A stretch of DNA of 64,000 nt, taken from positions 1-64,000 of the forward strand of contig JAFRGC010000010.1 in the NCBI GenBank assembly GCA_017434025.1, written 5' to 3'. Below are positions 42,737 through 51,370 of this stretch, in pieces. Positions within the stretch are counted from its first letter, which is position 1. Each line of letters begins with the position of its first letter. A model generated the notes under the pieces. That model was not told where the DNA came from. It did not search any database and saw only the letters and a program-made list of their open reading frames with translations. This DNA is from Mogibacterium sp. (lineage in GTDB: Bacteria; Bacillota; Clostridia; Peptostreptococcales; Anaerovoracaceae). The position numbers and the translations under genes were made by a program.

Positions 42737-43750
42737 ATGGCAGTTATTACCGGAACAAACTGGACCGCCTATGACGGCGCGACCATGACGGCAAGAGAGA
42801 TCTATGGACGCACCCTTGCACATCTGGCGGAGACTAACGACAAGATCGTAGGAATGACCGCTGACCTGGAGAAGACGACAGCGATCAAGTTTTTCGCTGA
42901 TAAATATCCGGAGCGTTTCTATAACGTAGGAATCGCGGAACAGAACATGATGGGTATCGCTGCGGGACTTGCCAAAGCAGGACTGATCCCGTTCGTCTCG
43001 ACTATGGCGATCTTCGCGACAATGCGTGCAGGCGAACAGGTCAGGACGGACATCGCCTATCAGAATCTGCCAGTCAAGATCATTGCGACTCATGCCGGTA
43101 TTTCCTTCGGCCACGCAGGTACCACACATCACTGCACAGAGGACTTCGCGATCATGCGCGCTATTCCGAATATGACAGTGATCTGTCCGGCAGACGGTAT
43201 CGAAACAAGCAGAGCAGTACAGGCTTGTATCGATATCCCGGGACCGGTATATGTCCGTATCGGCAGGGGCTTCGAGCCTCCGTGCTACGAAAGCCCGGAC
43301 TATGAGTATGAGATCGGCAAAGCTATCACTATGAGAGAGGGCACAGACTTCACGATCATCTGCTGCGGCATCGCTGTTCTTCAGGCTATGAACGCGGCAA
43401 AGACACTTGCGGAAAATGACGGCCTCAGCGTCAGAGTCATCAATATGCATACGATCAAGCCGATCGACCGAGAAGCGATCGTGAAGGCGGTCATGGATAC
43501 GAGAAGGATCCTTACGATCGAGGAGCACAACATATACGGAGGACTCGGAGACGCAGTAGGTTCTGTAATAGCGGAATCCGGCAAGGGATGTATATTCAGA
43601 AAGCATGGTATGCAGGATATCTTCTCTGAGATCGGGTACGCGGAAGACCTGTATGCTTATTATGGCTTCGATGCGAACGGAATCGTGGATAAAGTCCGCG
43701 AGATGATGGGCCTCGAGTTTGAAGAGGATGAGAGCTGGGAAGATGAATAG
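42737..43750 (+). CDS. Transketolase, C-terminal subunit
   Basis: A 337-residue subunit B with the pyrimidine-binding (Pyr) domain (PERFYNVGIAEQNMMGIAAGLAKAG, THAGISFGHAGTTHHCTEDFAIMRAIPNMTVICPADGIE) and the C-terminal domain (NMHTIKPIDREAI, EEHNIYGGLGDAV). The N-terminal partner is the previous gene. The C-terminal ~12 residues are acidic. It forms a heterotetramer with subunit A in the cytosol. Confidence 0.93.
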   Translation: MAVITGTNWTAYDGATMTAREIYGRTLAHLAETNDKIVGMTADLEKTTAIKFFADKYPERFYNVGIAEQNMMGIAAGLAKAGLIPFVSTMAIFATMRAGEQVRTDIAYQNLPVKIIATHAGISFGHAGTTHHCTEDFAIMRAIPNMTVICPADGIETSRAVQACIDIPGPVYVRIGRGFEPPCYESPDYEYEIGKAITMREGTDFTIICCGIAVLQAMNAAKTLAENDGLSVRVINMHTIKPIDREAIVKAVMDTRRILTIEEHNIYGGLGDAVGSVIAESGKGCIFRKHGMQDIFSEIGYAEDLYAYYGFDANGIVDKVREMMGLEFEEDESWEDE

Positions 43751-43762
43751 GGAGGTGATCAC

Positions 43763-44551
43763 ATGGCTGCAACCTCACAGGAAATAATGGCTGCAAAACT
43801 ATTCTTCAATGCGGCTTTTCCGACAATGCAGGTCCTGCTGGATGATGATTACAATCTGAAGAAGAAATTCCACAACTTCTCAGGGGTGATCCAGTTCGGA
43901 GCCAGAAATGACGGCGAACTGCTGTGTTGTCACATGATTTTTGATAATGGCAAACTGACTGTTGTGCAAGGTCCGGCAGAGAAACCGGATCTGACACTGA
44001 CATTCTCTTCTGTCGGCAATATGGTCAAATTGTTCAAAGGCGGACTTGCAATGCCACGGATCAAAGGTGATGTCAGGATGCTGCCTAAGATCCTGCAGCT
44101 CCTGCTCGGACTGATGATCATGACCAAACCTAACGACAAGCTGAAGGATGAGGGGGAGAAGGCTCTTAAGGTAAAGTGCTCCCTGTACATGATCACGAGA
44201 GCGCTCAGTCAGTACAACAAACTCGGAGATCCGGATATGCGTGAATTCTGCGAAAGACAGCCTGACCGCATATACCAGTTCACGGTGGACCACAACGATA
44301 TCCCGGCTTATATTGCATGCTATCTGAGGATCAAAGCCGGAAAGTCAAAATCCGGGCATGGTGTATACAAACGCCGCACACCTTTCGTGCTCTTCCACTT
44401 CTATTCGCTCGAAGGCGCGCTGAAGGTGCTCGGCAAGGAAGTTGAATTCGTAGAAGCTGCGGAGAAGCACTATGTAGAAACCGTCGGAAGTCCGGAATAC
44501 GCATTGTACCTGAATGACTATATGGCTGTTCTGCAGGATATGCTGACATGA
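43763..44551 (+). CDS. SCP2-like hypothetical protein
   Basis: A 262-residue soluble protein. The middle part, IQFGARNDGELLCCHMIFDNGKLTVVQGP and KPDLTLTFSSVGNMVKLFKGG with MPRIKGDVRM, follows the SCP2 sterol-carrier-like pattern. The C-terminal half is helical and unrecognised. It lies between the transketolase pair and the alcohol dehydrogenase, with AGGAGGTGA-type ribosome site GGGAGGTGATC before the ATG, so all four form one operon. The lipid or hydrophobic ligand is not known. Confidence 0.7.
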   Translation: MAATSQEIMAAKLFFNAAFPTMQVLLDDDYNLKKKFHNFSGVIQFGARNDGELLCCHMIFDNGKLTVVQGPAEKPDLTLTFSSVGNMVKLFKGGLAMPRIKGDVRMLPKILQLLLGLMIMTKPNDKLKDEGEKALKVKCSLYMITRALSQYNKLGDPDMREFCERQPDRIYQFTVDHNDIPAYIACYLRIKAGKSKSGHGVYKRRTPFVLFHFYSLEGALKVLGKEVEFVEAAEKHYVETVGSPEYALYLNDYMAVLQDMLT

Positions 44552-44564
44552 CACGGAGGGGGAA

Positions 44565-45779
44565 ATGAAAACAGTATTTTTTGATAAAGACATACCGCGG
44601 ATCCTTGCGACCAAAGCCGCGGCGAGCCGCGCGAAAAAGCTGCTGTCCACCGGGATCAATGCGGTAAAGTATGAGACCGGGCTGCCTGAACCGTCCCTGC
44701 CTGCAGATGACTGGGTGAGGGTTCGCAATATTGCATGCGGACTCTGCGGTACGGATATCAGCTTCTACAGAGCGACGACCGGAATGACATCTGCACTTGA
44801 ACCGATCCCGGGGACCAGGAGAACATTCCTCGGACATGAGAATGTCGGAGTTGTCACTGAAGTAGGAAGCGGTGTGAAAGACTTCAAGGTCGGCGACCGC
44901 GTTACGATCCGCGCGTATATGGCCGGCTGCGACAGCAAAGGCATCCGCAGACGCTGCTATTACTGCGAGAGCGGCGATTACAACTTCTGCACCAATTTCG
45001 GGGCACCGGCTCCTTACGGAGAACTGATGACCGGCGCAGGCTGGAGCGACACCTTCATCTATCCTGAGAAGGGACTGGCACATATATATGACGAGATCAC
45101 CGATGAACAGGCGGTCATGGTCGAACCTACTGCTGTTTCTGTTCACTCGGTTCTGTGCGCGCCGCCGGAGAAAGGCGAGAAAGTCCTCGTCATGGGCTGC
45201 GGCACGATCGGTCTCGGAGTCGTACAGGCGCTCAAAGTGATCCAGCCGGATTGCGAGGTCTGGGTTCTCGAACGCGTCCAGTCCAAACAGGAATTTGCGC
45301 TCAAGCTCGGCGCGGACCATGTGCTCAAGGGAGACGTGTTTGAAGCAGCTGCCGAGGCAACAGGCGGAAGCGAAGTATATAGAGGCATGTTCAAGGGCAA
45401 CGATTACTTCTTCGGCGGATTTGACCGGATATTCGACTGCATCGGCGGAGACTGGTCGAATACTACCGGCGTGAGACTGCTCAAAGCCAGAGGAACGTTG
45501 GTCAAGATCGGTCACCATATGCGCCCGATCACATATGATGAGACCCCTGTATGGTGGCAGGAGCTGCGCATGATCGGTGTCGATGCACACGGAATGGAAG
45601 AATGGGAAGGAAGGAGACTATACACATTCGACCTTGTCCAGGAGTGGATCCGGGACGGCAAATACAGCGTCGAAGGATTCGTAACACATCACTTCAAGCT
45701 GGATGATTACAAGGAAGCTCTAGAGCTGGCATGTAAAAATCCGCCTGATGTTATCAAAATTGTGATAGACTGTAATTAG
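44565..45779 (+). CDS. Zinc-dependent alcohol dehydrogenase (MDR family)
   Basis: A 404-residue medium-chain dehydrogenase. Catalytic zinc site CGLCGTDISFY, GHENVGVVTEVGSGVKDFKVGDRV with the conserved Glu; a cysteine-rich loop CDSKGIRRRCYYCESGDYNFC fits a structural-zinc lobe but is spaced unlike the classical four-cysteine motif. NAD(P) binding: VLVMGCGTIGLGVVQAL. It oxidises or reduces an alcohol or polyol; the substrate is unknown. Its place after transketolase suggests a sugar or polyol link. Ribosome site CGGAGGGGG. Confidence 0.85.
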   Translation: MKTVFFDKDIPRILATKAAASRAKKLLSTGINAVKYETGLPEPSLPADDWVRVRNIACGLCGTDISFYRATTGMTSALEPIPGTRRTFLGHENVGVVTEVGSGVKDFKVGDRVTIRAYMAGCDSKGIRRRCYYCESGDYNFCTNFGAPAPYGELMTGAGWSDTFIYPEKGLAHIYDEITDEQAVMVEPTAVSVHSVLCAPPEKGEKVLVMGCGTIGLGVVQALKVIQPDCEVWVLERVQSKQEFALKLGADHVLKGDVFEAAAEATGGSEVYRGMFKGNDYFFGGFDRIFDCIGGDWSNTTGVRLLKARGTLVKIGHHMRPITYDETPVWWQELRMIGVDAHGMEEWEGRRLYTFDLVQEWIRDGKYSVEGFVTHHFKLDDYKEALELACKNPPDVIKIVIDCN

Positions 45780-45790
45780 ACATATTTAAC

Positions 45791-45829
45791 GGGGAGCGGT
45801 CCTGGGGCAACGGACCGCTCTCCCCTTAC
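45791..45829 (+). terminator. Hairpin between the dehydrogenase and the MerR-type gene
   Basis: GGGGAGCGGTCC pairs with GGACCGCTCTCCCC apart from a two-base bulge, with a 9-base loop; TTACTCTT follows. It probably separates two transcription units, though weakly tailed. Confidence 0.5.
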
Positions 45830-45846
45830 TCTTAGGAGGACAGCGA

Positions 45847-47001
45847 ATGACTGAAGGAAACCGGGTATCAACAGAGGGACTGCTGAAAATTGGGGAACTG
45901 GCAAAGCAGACGGATACCAGCGTTACGACGCTGAAGTATTATATCAGGGAAGGGTTGATCAGACCTGTAGTGAAGACCGGCAGGAACATGTCCTGGTATG
46001 ACCCGTCATGTATCGATACTGTTAATATGATCCGGATGCTGCAGAGGGAAAGATATTACCCGCTCAGCGTGATCCGGGATCTGCTCGAGATCGAAACTCT
46101 GCGCCGTCCGCCGGAAATGGCTTTGCTCGACGCGATCCATAAAGTTGACGACAAGGCGGAACCGAAAGTTTTCACGAGGGAAGATGCCCTCCGGCTATCC
46201 GGACTTGATAAGGATCAGGTCGACGCGCTCCTGCGGGCCGGGATCATCTCAATGTCGAAGAAGAAGCGCCGGGAAGTTTTCACGGAGGAAGATCTGACGG
46301 TCATGAAGCTGGTCAGAAGAAGACTGGACGCTGGGATCCCGCTCGAGCAGAGCGTGGCTGCCCTGCGGATCTATGACCGCGCTCTGCGAAATGCGGCGCA
46401 TGAGGATATCGATTCATTTGTCGACCTGATCATGCAGCCGGATCTCTCTGCGCCGGACGGTGCGCACATGATCCGCGTGTCGGATCAGACACTGGACGAA
46501 TTTGTTGCTCTCAGGCGCAAAGAATACAACCGTAATTACGGAAAGTTATATGTTGAGAAGCTGTACCGGTTCCTGACGCAGTGCGACGGTGTTCCGGCGC
46601 AGCTGGGGAAAGTCTTCAGCAGATACGGATTGAAGGAAGCAGCGACGATATGCGCGGATGCAGCAGCAGGCGTTTTTCCCGAAGATGAGACGACTGCGGT
46701 CCACTTGCGCATGTTCCTGGGAAGTGAAAGCGGACAGAAAACGGATCTGATCACCAGGATCACTGCCTGCCAGAAGAGCAGGGAGTTCTTCAGTGAAGAT
46801 CGTTCAGGTGATGAGGCGCATAGCCCGGAGATCAGGGTGCTGACCGGATCGCTCCGCTGCCTCTGGCTCACTATGGCACCGGAAGCTCTGCATTGCGAGG
46901 ACATAGCAGAAGAAGCTGCAGACGTGCTGCGGTCGGCGCTGCAGGAAATAAACTATGAGAGAAGCGAACAGATATACAGGGATATCATGTCTGTTATTTA
47001 G
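45847..47001 (+). CDS. MerR-family regulator with two HTH-like units
   Basis: A 384-residue protein, much longer than a standard MerR. Residues ~13-85 are a MerR HTH (LLKIGELAKQTDTSVTTLKYYIREGLIRPV). Residues ~100-175 look like a second MerR-like unit (FTREDALRLSGLDKDQVDALLRAGII). Residues 180-384 are helical and may bind an effector. It heads the long co-directional array and its gene ends 3 bases before the VWA gene, so it may be the regulator of the array. It is preceded by TAGGAGGA. Confidence 0.8.
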   Translation: MTEGNRVSTEGLLKIGELAKQTDTSVTTLKYYIREGLIRPVVKTGRNMSWYDPSCIDTVNMIRMLQRERYYPLSVIRDLLEIETLRRPPEMALLDAIHKVDDKAEPKVFTREDALRLSGLDKDQVDALLRAGIISMSKKKRREVFTEEDLTVMKLVRRRLDAGIPLEQSVAALRIYDRALRNAAHEDIDSFVDLIMQPDLSAPDGAHMIRVSDQTLDEFVALRRKEYNRNYGKLYVEKLYRFLTQCDGVPAQLGKVFSRYGLKEAATICADAAAGVFPEDETTAVHLRMFLGSESGQKTDLITRITACQKSREFFSEDRSGDEAHSPEIRVLTGSLRCLWLTMAPEALHCEDIAEEAADVLRSALQEINYERSEQIYRDIMSVI

Positions 47002-47004
47002 ATA

Positions 47005-48081
47005 ATGGATTATTATTTCAGTTTACTTGAAACACAATCGAATATTCTGGAGAAGTGCCCGGAGTGGTCTGAACTGATGAATGTCATCGAATTCAGGAAT
47101 ACTCCAGAGGCGGATCCGACCGGATACGGCGACAAGATCGTTTATTACAACGGCCGCAGGATGAGACAGTTCCCGCAGGACGTTCAGGCGTATCTGATCG
47201 CGCAGCAGCTGATACACATACAGCTAGCGCACAGGCAGCGAAGAGGGAAGCGGGACCGCAGGATCTGGGATCTTGCCTGCGCGGCTGTCGTCAATGAGCT
47301 CCTGATCGCCGATGGATTCGAAGCTCCGGTAAATGTTTTCCGGTACAAGGATGCCGCAGATAAGAGTGCGGAGGAAATGTACGATATACTATATGAGAAG
47401 GCCGAGAAGGACGAACTGGAACCTGAGGAAGAACCGTCTGAAGAACCGGAAGAGGTGAAGGATGTGTATCCTCAGCAGGATAACAAGGACAAACAGGCCG
47501 GGGATCTGCAGGGTGCGCAGGAGCGTGAGATCGAAGATCCTGGTCTGGCACATGCTGTAGCAGGTCTTTCGGATCTCCTGGAGCCGAGCATGCAGCTGGA
47601 TTACGACTGGTTCCCGGCGGACAGGATCCGGGACGGTATACTCATCGAGCAGTTCAAACCATATCCTGTACCGCATGCGGAGATCCTGCTGGATACGAGC
47701 GCGTCGATCGATGCGGACCTCCTGCGGGCTTTCGTCAGAGGTGTCAAAGGCCTGCTGAGAGAAGATGCGGTCGTCAAGGTCGGATGCTTCGATACCGAGT
47801 TCTACGGATTCCAGGAGATCCATTCTGAGAAAGACATTGCGTCACTTGAGATCAAGGGAGCCGGTGGAACGAATTTCGAGACTGCCGTAAGGGCATTCAC
47901 CGGAGACGCTGAGACCAAAATCATTTTCACCGACGGATATGCGGACATGCCTGAGACCAGGTGTGACGCGATCTGGCTCGTGTACAGTGACTCGCCAGTG
48001 AATCCACCGGGCGGAAGAGTGATATACGTTAAGAAACCTGAGGAGATTAATAAGTATGAAGTCGATTTTCTTATCACATAA
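47005..48081 (+). CDS. VWA-domain protein (DUF2201/VWA-like) with degenerate metallopeptidase domain
   Basis: A 358-residue protein. The N-terminal ~100 residues match the DUF2201 putative metallopeptidase layout, but its HExxH reads QQLIH (67-71), with only a later His76 retained, so peptidase activity is unlikely. An acidic linker (~120-160) leads to a VWA-like domain: ILLDTSASI (metal-binding MIDAS D-x-S-x-S), AGGTNFETAV and IIFTDGYADM. Such proteins pair with MoxR AAA+ ATPases; the next gene is one and overlaps by 26 bases. No signal peptide, so cytoplasmic. The start lacks a clear ribosome site and is probably coupled to the gene before. Confidence 0.8.
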   Translation: MDYYFSLLETQSNILEKCPEWSELMNVIEFRNTPEADPTGYGDKIVYYNGRRMRQFPQDVQAYLIAQQLIHIQLAHRQRRGKRDRRIWDLACAAVVNELLIADGFEAPVNVFRYKDAADKSAEEMYDILYEKAEKDELEPEEEPSEEPEEVKDVYPQQDNKDKQAGDLQGAQEREIEDPGLAHAVAGLSDLLEPSMQLDYDWFPADRIRDGILIEQFKPYPVPHAEILLDTSASIDADLLRAFVRGVKGLLREDAVVKVGCFDTEFYGFQEIHSEKDIASLEIKGAGGTNFETAVRAFTGDAETKIIFTDGYADMPETRCDAIWLVYSDSPVNPPGGRVIYVKKPEEINKYEVDFLIT

Positions 48082-49693
48082 GCAACTGTTCGATAACCCG
48101 CTGCAGCTCTTCCGCACCGTCGGCACGACGGTACAGGCGAGCGATCTCGTGCTGGCTACGATACCTGATGACGGATTCGCGCTCAGCGACGGCAGCGTGA
48201 ACTATTATCTTTCCGGCGAAGACTGCGCTGATAGATTTGGCCGCGATCACAGATACAGTATCTGTGCGGTCAGACCGGCGATCCTCCTGGAACCGGGCGA
48301 TGAGAAGCTCCTCAGCCACGCGCGCGAGGTAGGTGACGTTGTAACAGTGGAACTGGGAACATACCCTTATGCGATACTTGAGAAATCGATGCGGGATATG
48401 GCAGACAAGCAATATCGGGAGGGTACTCTGAAGAAGACCGGAACGGGTTACACGATCGCCGGAGAGAGACGAGAAGTCTACAGGCTCGGCGCCAAACAGA
48501 TCGTCAGGATCCCTGTCAGTGAGGAGACGGTCGCGGGTTACGTGCAGCTGTCTGACGGCAGTGTCGTCAATGCTGCCGAAGAGATCTTCCTCGAGGTGAG
48601 GCCGATCCGCTGGTACTACGACGAGATCAACAAGTTGCTGATCTGCGGCAGAGCTCTGTTTGCGGGACTGACCCGTGAAGGGGCGAATGAATATCTCAGG
48701 GAGAAGTTCATCGCCGAGCTTCTTGCGGAAGACGACGAAGAGATCGCTGCCGGAACATTCGGGACCTCGTATCATATCGAGGAACATGATGAGATGGATA
48801 TGATCCGCGCGTTCATCAAGGCAGACATCCCGGTGTTTATCCACGGCCTCACCGGTGATGGAAAGAGTGACCGTGTCAAGGAGATCGACCCGCAGGTGCT
48901 CGATATAGAGCTCGTCAATGAGACACCTGAGTCGATCAATGGACGAGCTGTCTATAACGAAACGACGGATCAGATCATAGATATCAAACCGGTCTGGCTG
49001 GTCAAACTCGAGCGCCTGTGCGAAGACGGTGAGCTGCACATCCTGTTCTTCGATGAGCTGACGAATGCTACCAAGCAGACGCAGGCAGTGATCTTCAAGA
49101 TCGTGCTGGAGCGCTTTGTCAACAACCGCTGGCCGCTGCCGCCGAACGCGCGCATCGTCGCGGCGGGCAACGACCGCGCGGAATCCAGCGTCGCGCACGA
49201 TCTGGCGGAGCCGCTGTTCGGAAGATTTGCTCACATATATATAAGAACAACTGTCGAGAACTGGATGCCGTGGGCTGTCAGGAAGAGGATCAATCCGTAC
49301 GTCATGGAGTTCCTGGCGAACAATGACCTCTATCTCAGAACAGCTTTCACGGGTACGGAGGGATATGCCGACCCGCGCAGATGGGAGATGGCATCGAGAA
49401 TACTTGACAGTTCGAATAATGATTTTGCGCTGATAGAGCCGATCGTAGGACGGGAGACTGCCGAGGCGTTCATAAGATTCTTCCGCGCGCAGGAAGAGAT
49501 GACCGACCTCGTCAAGTATACCGATGAAGAGCTTGCACGGCTGTCGGTTTCCAGAAAATACCAGATCGCGCAGCAGTGCCTGTACGCCGCTGCGGCCAAG
49601 CCGAAGGAGGCCGAAGAACTCGTACAGAAGCTCGGACCGGAGTTCGCGGCGTGGTTCAGATATGTTCTGGAAAGAAAGAGGGAAAGACTGTAA
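48056..49693 (+). CDS. MoxR-type AAA+ ATPase with ~240-residue N-terminal extension
   Basis: A 545-residue protein. Residues ~250-545 form a MoxR-like AAA+ module with Walker A GLTGDGKS (264-271; a variant of GxPGxGKT), Walker B HILFFDEL (328-335), a sensor-1 NARIVAAGN near 364-375 and a WMPWAVRKRI-type lid. The first ~240 residues are strand-rich and unrecognised. It partners with the upstream VWA protein, whose gene it overlaps by 26 bases. MoxR-VWA pairs act as chaperone-like remodelling machines, and several are proposed to be immune or stress modules. Start supported by GAGGAG. Confidence 0.82.
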   Translation: MKSIFLSHKQLFDNPLQLFRTVGTTVQASDLVLATIPDDGFALSDGSVNYYLSGEDCADRFGRDHRYSICAVRPAILLEPGDEKLLSHAREVGDVVTVELGTYPYAILEKSMRDMADKQYREGTLKKTGTGYTIAGERREVYRLGAKQIVRIPVSEETVAGYVQLSDGSVVNAAEEIFLEVRPIRWYYDEINKLLICGRALFAGLTREGANEYLREKFIAELLAEDDEEIAAGTFGTSYHIEEHDEMDMIRAFIKADIPVFIHGLTGDGKSDRVKEIDPQVLDIELVNETPESINGRAVYNETTDQIIDIKPVWLVKLERLCEDGELHILFFDELTNATKQTQAVIFKIVLERFVNNRWPLPPNARIVAAGNDRAESSVAHDLAEPLFGRFAHIYIRTTVENWMPWAVRKRINPYVMEFLANNDLYLRTAFTGTEGYADPRRWEMASRILDSSNNDFALIEPIVGRETAEAFIRFFRAQEEMTDLVKYTDEELARLSVSRKYQIAQQCLYAAAAKPKEAEELVQKLGPEFAAWFRYVLERKRERL

Positions 49694-49714
49694 GTAAGAA
49701 GAATGACGCGATAG

Positions 49715-51349
49715 ATGAGAAGACATCAACGAGCATTAGTAGTAATCATATGCGTATTGCTGTGCCTGGCGGCATTCTTTGCATGGAAAGCATCTGTACG
49801 TGATAAGTCTGCAGAAGTCTCCGCCCACATGCTGGATTTCAACCGGGATCTGGAGCGGGCTGCGGTCGATGACGATCACCGCACGACGTATGAAGTGTTC
49901 GTCTATTCTTTCTGCGATTCGAACGGAGACGGCACCGGCGATCTGAACGGTATACGGACCAAACTGGACTACATTGAGGACCTCGGTTTCGACGCGCTGT
50001 GGCTGACACCGGTGCATCCATCCGCGACTTATCATAAGTATGACGTGGATGACTATTACGCGATCGATCCGGAATTCGGCACGATGGAGGACTATGAGGC
50101 GCTCGTGAAAGAGTGCCATGCGAGAGGCATCCGCGTGTACATGGACCTGGTGTTCAATCACACTTCAGAGGATCACAGCTGGTTCAAAGCTGCATCTGAC
50201 TATCTGCACGAACTCCCGTCAGGATGGGATCCGGATCCGTCATACTGCAAGTATTATGACTATTACAATTTCTCCAGAGAACCCGCGGATGGTTATTCCT
50301 ACCTGGACGGCACCGAATGGTACTATGAGTCGAGATTCTGGTCGGAAATGCCTGATCTGAACCTGAACAGCGATGCCGTGCGTGGCGAGATCCGCGACAT
50401 TATGGCATATTGGCTGGCTGCAGGCGTCGACGGATTCCGGCTGGACGCGGTAACGTCATACTTTGAGGGCGATACTGGAGCGAACACCGAGTTCCTGCGG
50501 TTCCTCACAGAGACTGCGCACAGCATCGATCCGGACTGCTATCTCGTCGGGGAGGCATGGACCGACCGTGATACGATCGCTGCTCTCTACACAAGCGGGA
50601 TCGATTCGCTCTTCGACTTCCCGTTTGCGGGACAAGGGGGATGCATCGAGCAGATCATGAATGGTGCCCGCCCGGCTGCAGACTATGTCGAGGAAATGCT
50701 GCAGGCTGAAAGCGCGTACAGATACGCGAACCCTGACTATACAGACGCTCCGTTCTACACGAATCACGATATGGAGAGGAGCGCCGGCTATTACCCGGAT
50801 GATAATGGTGCCAAGGCCAAAATGGCATACGCAATGAACCTCTTCATGACCGGCAATGCGTTTGTCTATTATGGAGAAGAGATCGGCATGAGCGGTGCCG
50901 GCAAAGACGAAAACAAGCGGGCTCCGATGTACTGGAGCGCTGATCCGCAGGATCCGGACATGTGCGTTGGGCCGCCTTATATGGACGAAGTGTACATGAA
51001 ATACCCGCCGGCAGCGGATCAGATGAATGACGAAATGTCGCTGCACCGGTGGTTTGCTGAAGTCATACGTGTCCGGAACGCTTTCCCTGCGATCGCGCGC
51101 GGCGTGACGGAGCAGGCGGATTCGATCAGTGACGATCAGGTCGCAGCGTTTTACCGGAGAAGTGATGAGCACGACGACCTGCTGATCGTGATGAATCTTC
51201 GCGGACAGACGGCAGAGAAGCATCTCCCGTCCGCAGGAAGAGGATCCAGGCTGGCTGCCGTTTTGAATACTAATGATGAGAATATTATCTGCACAGGCAG
51301 TACAGTAACACTGCCTGCGTACAGCATAGCAGTTTTCACGATGGAATAG
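49715..51349 (+). CDS. Membrane-anchored GH13 alpha-amylase family enzyme
   Basis: A 544-residue protein with an N-terminal membrane anchor (ALVVIICVLLCLAAFFAW, residues ~7-24; no lipobox or clear cleavage site), so the catalytic part should face outward. GH13 regions: DLVFNHTS near 144-151, GFRLDAVTS with nucleophile Asp244, LVGEAW with acid/base Glu280 and FYTNHD with Asp352. All three catalytic acids are present. It probably hydrolyses alpha-glucans or transfers glucosyl units. It lies 22 bases after the MoxR gene and 22 before the flavoprotein gene; its role in this array is unclear. Confidence 0.88.
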   Translation: MRRHQRALVVIICVLLCLAAFFAWKASVRDKSAEVSAHMLDFNRDLERAAVDDDHRTTYEVFVYSFCDSNGDGTGDLNGIRTKLDYIEDLGFDALWLTPVHPSATYHKYDVDDYYAIDPEFGTMEDYEALVKECHARGIRVYMDLVFNHTSEDHSWFKAASDYLHELPSGWDPDPSYCKYYDYYNFSREPADGYSYLDGTEWYYESRFWSEMPDLNLNSDAVRGEIRDIMAYWLAAGVDGFRLDAVTSYFEGDTGANTEFLRFLTETAHSIDPDCYLVGEAWTDRDTIAALYTSGIDSLFDFPFAGQGGCIEQIMNGARPAADYVEEMLQAESAYRYANPDYTDAPFYTNHDMERSAGYYPDDNGAKAKMAYAMNLFMTGNAFVYYGEEIGMSGAGKDENKRAPMYWSADPQDPDMCVGPPYMDEVYMKYPPAADQMNDEMSLHRWFAEVIRVRNAFPAIARGVTEQADSISDDQVAAFYRRSDEHDDLLIVMNLRGQTAEKHLPSAGRGSRLAAVLNTNDENIICTGSTVTLPAYSIAVFTME

Positions 51350-51370
51350 GACCGGACAGGGGGGATATCA

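Noticed and set aside
44331..45590. A 419-codon minus-strand frame opposite the alcohol dehydrogenase
   Set aside because: Shadow of the dehydrogenase gene; no domain.
48074..49729. A 551-codon open frame on the minus strand opposite the MoxR-type gene
   Set aside because: It mirrors codon bias of the plus-strand gene, has no recognisable protein, and overlaps a clear AAA+ gene completely.
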